64,000 nt of DNA. Source: Acidimicrobiales bacterium. Lineage in GTDB: Bacteria; Actinomycetota; Acidimicrobiia; Acidimicrobiales; DATDAH01. The translations under genes were made by a program, and so were the position numbers. The DNA lies in the NCBI GenBank assembly GCA_016794585.1, contig JAEUJM010000017.1, positions 1 to 64,000 of the forward strand, given 5' to 3'. The notes under the pieces were generated by a model. The model did no database searches. It saw only the letters and a program-made list of their open reading frames with translations, and was not told the DNA's origin. This document shows, piece after piece, positions 55,894-64,000 of this stretch; the stretch's first letter is position 1; the number at the start of each line of letters is the position of its first letter.

Positions 55894-56895
55894 TCAGCGC
55901 AGGGTGCGGACGCGGGCGCCGCCGGACGGCTGCACCACCGTGCCGTGGCGCACGGCCCCGGGCGCGGCCAGCGCCACGATCGAGCCCCCGAACCCACCGC
56001 CGGTGAGGCGGGCGCCGTACACGCCCTTGCGTCCCAGCAGGCCGGCCACGGCCTCGTCGAGGCCAGGGGTGGAAACCTCGAAGTCGTCGCGGAGGCTCTC
56101 GTGGCTGGCCGCCATCAGCCCGCCGGCCTCGTCCAGGTCGCCGGCGCCGAGGGCGCGGACGAAGGCCAGCACGCGGCCGTTCTCGGTGATGACGTGACGG
56201 GCCCGGCGACGCAGGAGCGGGTCGTCCAACGCGTCGAGGTCGTCGAGCGACGCCTGAGCCAGCGGGCCGATGACGGCCTGCGCCGCCTCGCACTGGGCCC
56301 GGCGCTCGGCGTACCCCGACCCGGCCAGCGTGCGGGGCTCGCCCGAGTCGATGACGACGATCTCGGCCCGCTCGGGCAGCTCGACCGGGGTGACCGTGAG
56401 GTTGGTGCAGTCGATGAGGGCGGCGTGGCCCTCCACGCCGGCCAGGGACGTGAGCTGGTCCATCACCCCACACGGGACGCCGGAGGCGCGCTGCTCGGCC
56501 CGCTGGCAGAGGGTGGCCACCTCGGGTGCGGTGCCGCGGACGCCGAGGGCCAACGCGACCGCGACCTCGAGCGCCGCGCTGGACGACAGGCCCATGCCCA
56601 TGGGCAGCGTCGAGCGCACCTGGCCGATGAAGCCGTGCTCGGGACGGGCCTCGGCCACCACGCCGGCGACGTACCGGGCCCACGCCGGGTCCACGCCGGC
56701 GGGGTCGCCGACGTCGAGCTCGACGATCGCGGGCTCGTCGTCGAGGTCGGACTCCAGCACGACCCGGGCCCCGACGGGCTCACCGGTGATGGTGATGCCC
56801 ATCTGCACGGCCATGGGCAGCACCAGGCCCCCCGTGTAGTCCGTGTGCTCCCCGATGAGGTTGACCCGACCCGGGGCGTAGGCCTCGATGGTCAC
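55894..56895 (-). CDS. galK: galactokinase
   Basis: 333 residues, a little shorter than typical. GHMP motifs: galactokinase signature GRVNLIGEHTDYTGGLVLPMA near the N-terminus, ATP loop LPMGMGLSSSAALEVA, and motif 3 LTGGGFGGSIVAL. GVMDQLTSLAG carries the catalytic Asp. Phosphorylates galactose at C1. Next to galT on the same strand, forming a partial Leloir pathway; no epimerase (galE) is visible here. Confidence 0.92.
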   Translation of the reverse strand: MTIEAYAPGRVNLIGEHTDYTGGLVLPMAVQMGITITGEPVGARVVLESDLDDEPAIVELDVGDPAGVDPAWARYVAGVVAEARPEHGFIGQVRSTLPMGMGLSSSAALEVAVALALGVRGTAPEVATLCQRAEQRASGVPCGVMDQLTSLAGVEGHAALIDCTNLTVTPVELPERAEIVVIDSGEPRTLAGSGYAERRAQCEAAQAVIGPLAQASLDDLDALDDPLLRRRARHVITENGRVLAFVRALGAGDLDEAGGLMAASHESLRDDFEVSTPGLDEAVAGLLGRKGVYGARLTGGGFGGSIVALAAPGAVRHGTVVQPSGGARVRTLR

Positions 56896-56961
56896 GATCC
56901 CGACCTCTGGCGGACCTGCCCGCCGGCCGGTGGAACCTCGATCGAGCGCACGCCCGCGACG

Positions 56962-57888
56962 CTACTGCCGGTCGCCGCCGGCGTCCCGGAGCGCCGCGGC
57001 GGCATCGTCCGGATCGACCGGGTTGAAGAACATGCCGCTGCCCAACTCGCCGGCGGCGACGTAGCGCTGCGTGCCGGGGGAGCGGTAGAGCGGGGCGACG
57101 TGGACGTGCAGGTGGGCCGTGGGCCACGCGCCGCCGTCGGTGGGGCGCTGGTGGAACCACAGCATGTACGGCATCGGCGCGTCGAAGAGTGCGTCGAGGC
57201 GCCCGAGGGCGTCCACCAGCACCTCGGCGAGGCCGGTTCGGCCGGCGTCGCCCAGGCCGGGCAGGTCGGGCTCGTGCGCGTCCGGCGCCACGAGGAGGGC
57301 GTAGGGCCACGTGGCGGCGTCGGGCACCCAGGCCCGCCATCCGCCGACGGCGTGAACCAGGCGGGGGCCGGGGTCGACCCCGCACAGCGCGCACGCCGCC
57401 TCGTCCAGCTCGCGGCGGGGCGCCGGCGGCACCTCGGGGAAGGCGTAGATCTGGCCGTGGGGGTGGGGGATGGTGGCGCCCACCTCGGGGCCCCGGTTCT
57501 CGAACACGAGGACGTAGGCGACGTCGTCGCGCCCGCCGAGGGCGGCGGTGCGCTCGGCCCAGAGGTCGACGACCTTGCGGGCGCCGTCGACCCCGAGGGA
57601 GGCGAAGCTGGCGTCGTGGTCAGAGGTGTAGAGCACCACCTCGCAGCGGCCGTCGGAGATGGAGGGCCACCGGTTGGTGAAGGCCTTGACGTCGTAGTCC
57701 TCGGGGGCCTCGACGCCCCCGGGGCAGAACGGGCAGGCGACCGTCGACGCCGTGTGCATGCCCTCGCCGAGGTTCGGTCGGGCCTGGCGCTTCGCCACGA
57801 TCACCGCGGCCTCCCCGGTGAGGGGGTCGATCCGCCGGTCGTAGGGCGCCGCCGGTGGAGACGACGCCGCGCCCGGCTCCTGCGCCAC
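56962..57888 (-). CDS. galT: galactose-1-phosphate uridylyltransferase
   Basis: 308 residues from GTG. Zinc-binding ACPFCPG, substrate loop FTNRWPS, active-site ATIPHPHGQIYAFP (His-Pro-His), and C-terminal TAHLHVHVAPLYRSPG. It swaps UMP between UDP-glucose and galactose 1-phosphate. The start codon is two bases from the stop of the LLM gene upstream, so that gene, galT and galK may be one transcript. Confidence 0.9.
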   Translation of the reverse strand: MAQEPGAASSPPAAPYDRRIDPLTGEAAVIVAKRQARPNLGEGMHTASTVACPFCPGGVEAPEDYDVKAFTNRWPSISDGRCEVVLYTSDHDASFASLGVDGARKVVDLWAERTAALGGRDDVAYVLVFENRGPEVGATIPHPHGQIYAFPEVPPAPRRELDEAACALCGVDPGPRLVHAVGGWRAWVPDAATWPYALLVAPDAHEPDLPGLGDAGRTGLAEVLVDALGRLDALFDAPMPYMLWFHQRPTDGGAWPTAHLHVHVAPLYRSPGTQRYVAAGELGSGMFFNPVDPDDAAAALRDAGGDRQ

Positions 57889-57890
57889 CG

Positions 57891-58793
57891 TCAGCCGCCG
57901 AGCTCGTCGATGGCGTCGGCGAGGTGGTCGAGGCTGGCGACGTCCCACGGTGCCCGCATGGCGATGTTCACCTGGTCGGCGCCGGCGGCGACGTACTCGC
58001 CGATGCGGTCCACCATCTGCGCCTGCGACCCCATGACCACCCCCGGGCGCACGTAGTCGGCCATCGCCCCGAACTGGGCCGCCAACGCCTCCTCGTCCTT
58101 CGCCACCCCGACGTTGACCGCGCACCGGATGTCGTCGACGTAGCGCCCGGCGGCGGTGCAGTGCTCGGCCAGCACCCGCCGCTTGTGGGCGAACGTGGCG
58201 GGCTCGACGAAGGGCACGTTCCAGCCGTCCGCCCACCGGGCGACGATGGCGAGGGTGCGCTGCTCGCCGCCGCCGCCGATCCAGATGGGCAGCTCGGCCT
58301 GGACGGGCTTCGGCTCGCAGCGCGCTTCAACGAGGGTGAAGTACTCGCCCTCGAAGTTCGTGACCTCCTCGCGCAGGAGGCTGCGCACGCACTGGACGGA
58401 CTCCTCGAGCAGGTCGAGGCGCTTGCCCGCCGAGGGGAACGGGATGCCGTAGGCCTCGTACTCGGGCTGGGCCCATCCGGCGCCGATCCCGAAGTCGACC
58501 CGCCCGTCGCAGAGTTGGTCGATGGTGGCCATGGCGTTGGCCAGCACGGCGGGGTGGCGGTAGCCGGCGCAGTACACGAGCGAGCCGCAACGCACCCGGG
58601 TGGTGTCCATGGCCAGTGCCGTGTGGGCGGCCACCGCTTCGTGGCAGTGCGGGCCGGTGAGGTCGGCTGCGTAGAAGTGGTCCCAGATCGAGATCCAGTC
58701 GAAGCCCAGCTCCTCGATGTGGTGCCACAGGCCGCGCAGCTCGCCCATGGTCGTGTTCTGCAGGCCGGTGTGCACGCCCCAGGTCGGTGACAT
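57891..58793 (-). CDS. LLM-class F420-dependent oxidoreductase
   Basis: 300 residues. Pattern typical of the F420-dependent group: WGVHTGLQNTTMGEL, IEELGFDWISIWDHFYAAD, VRCGSLVYCAGYRHPAVLANAMATIDQL, GRVDFGIGAGWAQPEYEAYGIPFP, LPIWIGGGGEQRTLAIVARWADGWN. Similar length and motifs to the family of putative N5,N10-methylenetetrahydromethanopterin reductase-like proteins. Substrate unknown; no relation to the downstream galactose genes is obvious. Confidence 0.84.
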   Translation of the reverse strand: MSPTWGVHTGLQNTTMGELRGLWHHIEELGFDWISIWDHFYAADLTGPHCHEAVAAHTALAMDTTRVRCGSLVYCAGYRHPAVLANAMATIDQLCDGRVDFGIGAGWAQPEYEAYGIPFPSAGKRLDLLEESVQCVRSLLREEVTNFEGEYFTLVEARCEPKPVQAELPIWIGGGGEQRTLAIVARWADGWNVPFVEPATFAHKRRVLAEHCTAAGRYVDDIRCAVNVGVAKDEEALAAQFGAMADYVRPGVVMGSQAQMVDRIGEYVAAGADQVNIAMRAPWDVASLDHLADAIDELGG

Positions 58794-58799
58794 GGATCG

Positions 58800-58805
58800 A
58801 TCGTA
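58800..58805 (-). promoter_or_regulatory. -10-like TACGAT before the LLM-galT-galK run
   Basis: TACGAT, 6 nt before the ATG at 58793, no Shine-Dalgarno. Confidence 0.45.
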
Positions 58806-58837
58806 GAAGGGGTGGGCGGTGGGCGGCTCGCCGAGGG

Positions 58838-59269
58838 CTACGGGCGCCGCATCGGCACGTGGGGGATGCCGTCCTCGACGAACTCCGGTCCGTCGGCGGC
58901 GAAGCCGAACCGGGCGTACCAGTCGACCATCCGGGACTGGGCGTCGAGCACGGCGGGCCCCTCGACCCCGTCGAGCGCCGCTTCGACGAGGGTCGCGGCG
59001 AGCCCCCGCCCCCGCTGGTCGGCCCGGGTGGCGATGCGCCCGATGCGGGTGACGCCGCCGGGGTCGACGAGGCGGCGCAGGCAGGCCAGCACCTCACCGT
59101 CCTCCTCGACCCAGAACTGGAGCGTGGCCGGCTCCGCGTCGCGCCCGTCGAGGTCGGGGTAGGCGCACTCCTGTTCCACCACGAAGACGTCGGCCCGCAG
59201 GCGGAAGAGGTCGTGGGCGAGGGTGGCGGGGAGCTCGGCCAGCGGCGCCGTGCGCACGGTCGGGGGCAC
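58838..59269 (-). CDS. GNAT-family acetyltransferase (ElaA-like)
   Basis: 143 residues from GTG. The start LFRLRADVFVVEQECAYPDLDGRD is the hallmark of ElaA-type GNAT proteins. The acetyl-CoA loop is ATRADQRGRGLAATLVEAAL, and the C-terminal catalytic region is SRMVDWYARFGFAADGPEFVEDGIPHVPM. Probably N-acetylates a small molecule or peptide. Divergent from the hydrolase gene, sharing a palindromic operator-like site between them. Confidence 0.85.
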   Translation of the reverse strand: MPPTVRTAPLAELPATLAHDLFRLRADVFVVEQECAYPDLDGRDAEPATLQFWVEEDGEVLACLRRLVDPGGVTRIGRIATRADQRGRGLAATLVEAALDGVEGPAVLDAQSRMVDWYARFGFAADGPEFVEDGIPHVPMRRP

Positions 59270-59290
59270 GGCCCCATCGTCGCACGCTTC

Positions 59291-59308
59291 CTTGACCGAT
59301 CGGTCAAG
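59291..59308. promoter_or_regulatory. perfect palindrome resembling a TetR-type operator overlapping a -35
   Basis: CTTGACCGATCGGTCAAG, an exact 18-bp palindrome in the 54-bp gap between the divergent acetyltransferase and hydrolase genes. It contains TTGACC on both strands. On the plus strand AACAAT (59313-59318) could be the -10, 15 nt beyond TTGACC, with the ATG 5 nt later. A repressor bound here would block both genes. No regulator gene adjoins, and the nearest TetR gene in the window is 46 kb away. Confidence 0.6.
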
Positions 59309-59323
59309 TGGAACAATGACCCG

Positions 59324-60220
59324 ATGCCCTTCACCGACCGCAGCGGCGTGTCCATCTGCTACGAGACGTTCGGCGACCCCGATGACGTCCCCTTGATGCT
59401 CGTGTGCGGGCTGGGGATGCAGCTGGTCCGCTGGGACGAGGAGCTGCTCGCCGGGCTCACCGCCCGGGGCTTCTTCGTGGTCACCCACGACAACCGCGAC
59501 ATCGGGCTGTCCGAGAGCTTCGCCCACGTCGAGGTCGACGTGGTCGCCGCGGTCATGGCCGCCATCGAGGGGGCGGCGGTGGACGCGCCCTACCTCCTGA
59601 GTGACATGGCCGCCGACGCGATCGCCGTGCTCGACGATCTCGGCATCGAGCGGGTGCACGTGGTGGGCACGTCGATGGGCGGCATGATCGCCCAGACGAT
59701 GGCCATCGAGCACCCGGACCGGGTGGCGAGCCTCACCTCCATCATGTCGACCACGGGTGACCCCGACGTCGGCCAGCCCAAGCCCGAGGTGCTGCCCACG
59801 CTCCTGGGGAACAGCGGCGAGGACCGCGAGGCCATCATCGAGGCCACCGTCGAGACCTTCCGCACGATCGGCAGCCCCGACCACTTCGACGAGGACCTCA
59901 CCCGGGCGGCCGCCGCCCGCGCCTACGACCGGGCCCACGACCCGACCGCGCAGAGCCGCCAGCTCGTGGCCAGCATCGCCAGCGGCAGCCGCTCGGAGGC
60001 GCTGCGCTCCGTGTCGGTCCCGACGCTGGTCGTGCACGGCGAGGCCGACCCGCTGATCGACGTCAGCGGCGGACGCCGCACCGCGGAGGTGATCCCCGGC
60101 GCGGAGCTGCTGGTCATCGAGGGCATGGGCCACGACATCCCCCGGGTGTTCCAGCCGCAGGTCATCGAGGCCGTCCTGGCCCTGGTGAGCCGCGCCGAGT
60201 CGGCGGCGGTGACGTCGTGA
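59324..60220 (+). CDS. alpha/beta-hydrolase
   Basis: 298 residues from the ATG just after the palindrome. Oxyanion strand LMLVCGLGMQLVRWDEEL, nucleophile elbow VVGTSMGGMIAQTMAIEHP (Ser), acid VHGEADPLIDVSGG (Asp), and catalytic His in IEGMGHDIPRVFQP. Closest type is the RdmC/aclacinomycin methylesterase-like group, but the reaction is unknown. It overlaps the downstream racemase gene by 4 bp (GTGA). Confidence 0.85.
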   Translation: MPFTDRSGVSICYETFGDPDDVPLMLVCGLGMQLVRWDEELLAGLTARGFFVVTHDNRDIGLSESFAHVEVDVVAAVMAAIEGAAVDAPYLLSDMAADAIAVLDDLGIERVHVVGTSMGGMIAQTMAIEHPDRVASLTSIMSTTGDPDVGQPKPEVLPTLLGNSGEDREAIIEATVETFRTIGSPDHFDEDLTRAAAARAYDRAHDPTAQSRQLVASIASGSRSEALRSVSVPTLVVHGEADPLIDVSGGRRTAEVIPGAELLVIEGMGHDIPRVFQPQVIEAVLALVSRAESAAVTS

Positions 60221-61389
60221 GCGCGAATGCACACCTCGATGCCAAGCAGGGCCCGCTGAAGGGTGTCCGGGTCGTCGAGCTCGCGGGCATCGGCCCGGGC
60301 CCGTTCTGCGCCATGTTGCTCGCCGACATGGGCGCCGAGATCATCCGCATCGACCGCGCCGGAGCGGTGCGGGGGTTCGACCCCGCCACGCCGTCGAGCG
60401 ATCTGCTCAACCGCGGCCGCCGGTCGGTGGGCGTCGACCTGAAGCACCCGGACGGTGTCGCCACCGTCCTCGATCTCGTCGAGCAGGCCGACGCGCTGAT
60501 CGAGGGCTTCCGTCCTGGCGTCACCGAGCGCCTCGGCCTCGGTCCCGACGAGTGCCTCGCCCGCAACCCCCGCCTGGTCTACGGGCGGATGACGGGGTGG
60601 GGCCAGGAGGGTCCGTGGGCTCTCGAGGCGGGCCACGACATCAACTACATCGCCCTCGCCGGCGCCCTCGACCCCTGCGGGCGCAAGGGTGAGGCTCCGG
60701 TGCCGCCCATGAACCTGGTCGGCGACTTCGGCGGCGGGGCGATGTTCCTCGCCTTCGGCGTGGTGTGCGGCATCCTCGAGGCCCGCACGTCGGGCCAGGG
60801 CCAGGTGGTCGACGCGGCCATGGTCGACGGCGCCGCCCTGCTCACCACGATGATGCACGGGATGATGGCCATGGGCATCTGGGACGTCGAGCGGGGCACC
60901 AACATGCTCGACACCGGCGCCTTCTTCTACGAGGTGTACCGGACCAAGGACGACAAGTTCGTGTCCGTGGGCTCCATCGAGCCGCAGTTCTACGCCGCGC
61001 TCGTCGAGCTGACCGGTCTGGGCGACGGCACCGCGCCGCCGCAGATGGATCGTGCCAGCTGGCCCGAGCTGAAGGAGCAGCTGGCCGCCATCTTCCTGAC
61101 GAAGACGCGCGACGAGTGGTGCGAGATCCTCGAGGGCCATGACGTGTGCTTCGCCCCGGTGCTCTCGATGGCCGAGGCGCCCGACCATCCGCACATGGTG
61201 GCGCGGGGGACCTTCACCGAGGTCGCCGGCATCCGCCAGCCCGGACCGGCCCCGCGTTTCAGCCGTACGCCCGGCGCCATCACCGAGCCACCGCCGCACG
61301 CCGGCCAGCACACCGACGAGGCCCTCGTCGACTGGGGCCTCGACCCCGAGCGCGTCGCCGCCCTGAAGGAGTCCGGCGCCGTCCGCTGA
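60217..61389 (+). CDS. alpha-methylacyl-CoA racemase-like family III enzyme
   Basis: 390 residues from GTG. N-terminal GVRVVELAGIGPGPFCAMLLADMGAEIIRIDR, then the racemase catalytic pair: His in LEAGHDINYIALAGAL and Asp in MNLVGDFGGGAMFLAFGV. Presence of both favours 2-methylacyl-CoA racemase over a plain CoA-transferase. It would convert (2R)- to (2S)-methyl-branched acyl-CoA for beta-oxidation, as needed for sterol side chains or isoprenoids. Coupled to the upstream hydrolase. Confidence 0.88.
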   Translation: MSANAHLDAKQGPLKGVRVVELAGIGPGPFCAMLLADMGAEIIRIDRAGAVRGFDPATPSSDLLNRGRRSVGVDLKHPDGVATVLDLVEQADALIEGFRPGVTERLGLGPDECLARNPRLVYGRMTGWGQEGPWALEAGHDINYIALAGALDPCGRKGEAPVPPMNLVGDFGGGAMFLAFGVVCGILEARTSGQGQVVDAAMVDGAALLTTMMHGMMAMGIWDVERGTNMLDTGAFFYEVYRTKDDKFVSVGSIEPQFYAALVELTGLGDGTAPPQMDRASWPELKEQLAAIFLTKTRDEWCEILEGHDVCFAPVLSMAEAPDHPHMVARGTFTEVAGIRQPGPAPRFSRTPGAITEPPPHAGQHTDEALVDWGLDPERVAALKESGAVR

Positions 61390-61409
61390 CGCTTCGGGCG
61401 GGTCACCCT

Positions 61410-61415
61410 TAGGCT
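61410..61415 (+). promoter_or_regulatory. -10-like TAGGCT (with CTGACG -35-like) before the PIG-L gene
   Basis: TAGGCT, 9 nt before the ATG at 61425, preceded by CTGACG 18 nt upstream. One of the better complete promoter matches in the window. Confidence 0.5.
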
Positions 61416-61424
61416 GGTCCGCCC

Positions 61425-62234
61425 ATGGCCACCCTCGCCTGCTTCCACGCCCATCCCGACGACGAGACCATCGCCACGGGCGGGGTCATGGCGTTGGCGA
61501 AGAGCCAGGGTCACCGCGTGGTGCTCGTGGTCGCCACCAAGGGCGAGCACGGCGAGATCCAGCCCGACGTGCTCGACGAGGGCGAGACGCTCGCGGAGCG
61601 CCGGGTGCGAGAGGTCGCCGAGGCCGCCGCCATCTTGGGGATCGACCGGGTCGAGTACCTGGGCTACGTCGACTCCGGGATGATGGGCGAGCCGACCAAC
61701 GACCTGCCGGGCTCGTTCTGGACCGCCGACCTCGACGAGGCCACCGAGCGGCTCGCCGCCATCCTGCGCGACGAGGCGGTCGACGTCCTGACCGTCTACG
61801 ACAGCCATGGTGGCTACGGCCACCCCGACCACATCCAGGTCCACCGGGTGGGCCACCTGGCCGGAGCCGCCGCCGATGTCCCCCGCGTGCTCGAGGCGAC
61901 GATGGACCGCGACGCCATCTTCGCCCGCATGCGCGAGGCCGCCGAGCGCGGTGAGCTGCCGGACGACTTCGAGCTCCCCGACCCCGACGGTGAGGAGTCG
62001 TTCGGGAGCCCCGCCGACGTGATCACCCACGAGATCGACGTGACCGCGTTCGTGGGCCAGAAGCGGGAGGCGCTCGTCGCCCATGCCAGCCAGGTGGGCC
62101 CCGATTCGTTCTTCCTCGCCATCCCCGACGAGGCGTTCCTCGAGAACTTCGGCCGGGAGTGCTTCATCGACCCGAGCGAGCCGCGCCCGCCGGGGGCGCC
62201 CCGCCACACCGACCTGTTCGAGGGACTGTCATGA
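61425..62234 (+). CDS. PIG-L-family zinc-dependent deacetylase
   Basis: 269 residues. Zinc and catalytic motif FHAHPDDETIATGG near the N-terminus and HGGYGHPDHIQVHRVGHLAG in the middle. Length and the MATLACFHAHPDDE start resemble the MshB/Mca group of mycothiol enzymes, but many PIG-L proteins act on other N-acetylglucosamine derivatives. Without mycothiol genes nearby I do not assign mshB. Coupled by ATGA to the downstream dehydrogenase. Confidence 0.84.
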   Translation: MATLACFHAHPDDETIATGGVMALAKSQGHRVVLVVATKGEHGEIQPDVLDEGETLAERRVREVAEAAAILGIDRVEYLGYVDSGMMGEPTNDLPGSFWTADLDEATERLAAILRDEAVDVLTVYDSHGGYGHPDHIQVHRVGHLAGAAADVPRVLEATMDRDAIFARMREAAERGELPDDFELPDPDGEESFGSPADVITHEIDVTAFVGQKREALVAHASQVGPDSFFLAIPDEAFLENFGRECFIDPSEPRPPGAPRHTDLFEGLS

Positions 62235-63361
62235 GCGATGCACCCGTCGTCGGACCGCCGACCGCGTGGGTCCACACCGGTTACACCCAGCAGCTGCACT
62301 TCGGAGCCGGGGCCGTCGACCGCCTCGGGGAGGTGCTGAAGGGCCTCGGGGCGCGACGGGCGATGCTCATCACGACCGCGGGGCGCTTCCAGTCCGACGA
62401 CGGCGCCCGGGTCCGCAAGGCGATGGGCCGCATCCTCGCCTCGAGCTTCGCCGAGGCACTCGCGCACGTCCCGACCACGGCGGTGCGCGAGGCGGGCCTC
62501 GAGGCCCGGCGCGACGCCGTCGACGCGGTCGTCTCCTTCGGCGGCGGCTCCTGTGCCGACCTCGCCAAGGCCGTCTGCTACTTCAGTGAGCAGGAGTCGG
62601 GCACGCCGGGCGCGTCCTACGCCGACCGCCCTGCGATCCTCCACGTCTCCGTGCCCACCACCTACTCGGGCGCCGAGCTCACCCCGTTCTTCGGCATGAC
62701 CGACCCCGCCACCCGCCAGAAGCAGGGGGCGGGCGGCCCGACAATCGCCCCGATCGCGGCCGTCTACGACCCGGAGCTCACCCTCGCCACCCCGGCGCGG
62801 GTGAGCGCCGAGACCGGGATGAACGCGCTGGCGCACTGCGTCGAGGCGGCGTGGTCGCCGACCCGTACCCCCGAGGCCGAGGCCATCGCCCTCGCCGGGG
62901 CGCACCGCATCCACGCCGCGCTGCCGAAGGTGGTGGAGGCCCCGGACGACCTGGCCGCCCGCACCGACATGCTGCAGGGGGCGGTCCTCGGTGGGCGCTG
63001 CCTCCAGAACGGGTCCATGGGCGTGCACCACGGGCTGGCCCAGCTCGTGGGCGGCCGGACCGGCATCCCCCACGGCCTCGCCAACGCGATGATCCTGCCC
63101 CACGCCATCCGGTACAACGCCGACACCGTCCCGTGGGCCATCGCCGGCCTCGCCCTGTCCATGGGGGTGGCGGACCCCGCCGACGCCGTGGCCGACCTGG
63201 TCAGGCGCCTCGGTCTGCCGACCGGGCTGCGCGAGTGCGGCGTCACCGAGGAGGATCTCGACGCGGTGGCGCAGCTCTCCCAGTCCAACGGCAACGTCTT
63301 GAACAACCCGCGGCCGGTGTCCGAGGAGGACGCCCGGGCCATCCTCGCCGCCGCCTACTGA
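62231..63361 (+). CDS. maleylacetate reductase-like iron-containing alcohol dehydrogenase
   Basis: 376 residues. Nucleotide site VSFGGGSCADLAKAVCYF, VPTTYSGAELTPFFGMTDP, metal-site GMNALAHCVEAAWSP and HHGLAQLVGGRTGIPHGLANAMILPH. This set matches maleylacetate reductases (MacA/TcpD type), which reduce maleylacetate to 3-oxoadipate at the end of hydroxyquinol or chlorocatechol degradation. No ring-cleaving dioxygenase is present, so the real substrate may differ. Last 7 bp overlap the end of the convergent EAL gene. Confidence 0.82.
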   Translation: MSDAPVVGPPTAWVHTGYTQQLHFGAGAVDRLGEVLKGLGARRAMLITTAGRFQSDDGARVRKAMGRILASSFAEALAHVPTTAVREAGLEARRDAVDAVVSFGGGSCADLAKAVCYFSEQESGTPGASYADRPAILHVSVPTTYSGAELTPFFGMTDPATRQKQGAGGPTIAPIAAVYDPELTLATPARVSAETGMNALAHCVEAAWSPTRTPEAEAIALAGAHRIHAALPKVVEAPDDLAARTDMLQGAVLGGRCLQNGSMGVHHGLAQLVGGRTGIPHGLANAMILPHAIRYNADTVPWAIAGLALSMGVADPADAVADLVRRLGLPTGLRECGVTEEDLDAVAQLSQSNGNVLNNPRPVSEEDARAILAAAY

Positions 63362-64000
63362 GGCTCGCCGACCGCCTCTTCGCGTGGGGTGGGGCCCACG
63401 TCCTCGAGGGTGGTCCCGTCGATGATGCGGGGGCAGCCTCGCTCGGCGAGCCAGGCCGTGATCTCGGCGGCCGTGCCCGGGCGACGGTCGACATAGCCCT
63501 GCGAGCGGTCACAGCCGAGCTCGGCGGCCAGGATGCGCGTGATCTCGTCCTCGATGCCCTCGGCCACGACGGTCAGTCCGAGGGTGGCAGCGAGGGTGAC
63601 GATGGAGGTCACGATGGCCTGGTCGTCGTCGTCGACGGCGAGGTCGGTGATGAAGGCGCGGTCGATCTTGAGCTCGTGCACCGGCAGGCGCTTGAGGTGG
63701 GACATCGACGAGTAGCCCGTGCCGAAGTCGTCGATCGAGAGGCGGACGCCGAGGCTGGCGAGGCGCTCGACGAGCGAGACCAGGTCGTCGGTGCGACCAC
63801 CGAACGCGCTCTCGGTGATCTCGAGGGTCACGCACTGGGAGGGAAGGCGGGCCTCCAGGATCGTGGCGTGGAGGGTGCGGGCGAGGTCCGGGTCCTCGAG
63901 CGCCTTGGGCGACACGTTCACCGACATCGCGACGTCGAGGCCGTCGGCACGCCATCGAGCGCATTGGGTGAGCGCGGTCCGCACGACCTGCTTCGTGAGC
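63355..64000 (-). CDS. EAL-domain cyclic-di-GMP phosphodiesterase, C-terminal part
   Basis: Enters from the right edge; about 214 residues are visible. EAL-domain motifs after the EAL itself: MSVNVSPKALEDPDLA, LEITESAFG, RLSIDDFGTGYSSMSHLKRLPVHELKIDRAFI, DDQAIVTSIVTLAATLGLTVVAEGIED. Metal and catalytic residues in these blocks are intact, so it is probably active in c-di-GMP breakdown. The late motif is GYVDRRPGTAAEI rather than the usual GYxFxxP. Any GGDEF or sensor domain is outside the window. Confidence 0.88.
   Translation of the reverse strand, partial: LTKQVVRTALTQCARWRADGLDVAMSVNVSPKALEDPDLARTLHATILEARLPSQCVTLEITESAFGGRTDDLVSLVERLASLGVRLSIDDFGTGYSSMSHLKRLPVHELKIDRAFITDLAVDDDDQAIVTSIVTLAATLGLTVVAEGIEDEITRILAAELGCDRSQGYVDRRPGTAAEITAWLAERGCPRIIDGTTLEDVGPTPREEAVGEPQ

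Noticed and set aside
61425-62234. Assignment of the PIG-L gene as mshB (mycothiol synthesis)
   Set aside because: The zinc motif is shared by the whole superfamily and no other mycothiol gene is nearby.

Overview
The window is high-GC, gene-dense bacterial chromosome. Its gene content points to an actinobacterium, most likely of class Acidimicrobiia. It has the mismatch endonuclease NucS, a fused mycobacterial-type 2-oxoglutarate dehydrogenase (Kgd), UvrD2-type helicase, two F420-type (LLM) oxidoreductases, a WS/DGAT acyltransferase and many acyl-CoA enzymes. The class is inferred; no rRNA or tRNA gene is present to confirm it.

Layout. 1-2.4 kb is a scarred region: the tail of an unknown gene, a gene-poor stretch, an intact IS3-family element and a 5'-truncated phosphodiesterase whose other half is absent. 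2.5-3.8 kb is a secreted beta-propeller gene with a frameshift in a G10 tract. 4-17.7 kb is lipid and acyl-CoA metabolism (two MFE-2-like dehydrogenases, acyl-CoA synthetase, acyl-CoA dehydrogenase, WS/DGAT, hydratase 2), with an F420-type oxidoreductase, an FAD reductase, a TetR regulator, a MOSC protein and a VanW protein. 18.2-24.2 kb holds nucS and two tandem LAL/LuxR regulators of about 880 residues. 24.3-33.4 kb holds a UbiB-type kinase, a PEP-mobile-domain protein, a family III CoA-transferase, lipoproteins, an enoyl-CoA hydratase, a SHOCT membrane protein and an RNB ribonuclease. 33.5-37.4 kb is sulfate activation: cysQ divergent from cysD-cysN-cysC. 37.4-46.4 kb holds a lipoprotein, a CxxC protein, ettA, a NYN-S1 RNA enzyme, an M20 peptidase, a sulfatase and an NHL/RTX secreted protein. 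46.5-55.9 kb holds kgd, exonuclease III, a thioesterase, uvrD2, a small zincin and a PH/SHOCT membrane protein. 55.9-64 kb holds galK-galT, a second F420-type oxidoreductase, an ElaA-type acetyltransferase, a hydrolase/racemase/PIG-L/maleylacetate-reductase run and a truncated EAL protein.

Regulation. Many genes have a TANNNT hexamer 6-10 nt before the start codon and no Shine-Dalgarno, which suggests widespread leaderless transcription. Two unrelated genes (the acyl-CoA dehydrogenase and cysQ) instead share a 66-bp element that ends in a Shine-Dalgarno. It contains a hairpin with compensatory base changes and is duplicated in tandem at cysQ. This element is the most novel-looking feature here. 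Gene ends are marked by unusually long, near-perfect palindromes, some sharing arm sequence.
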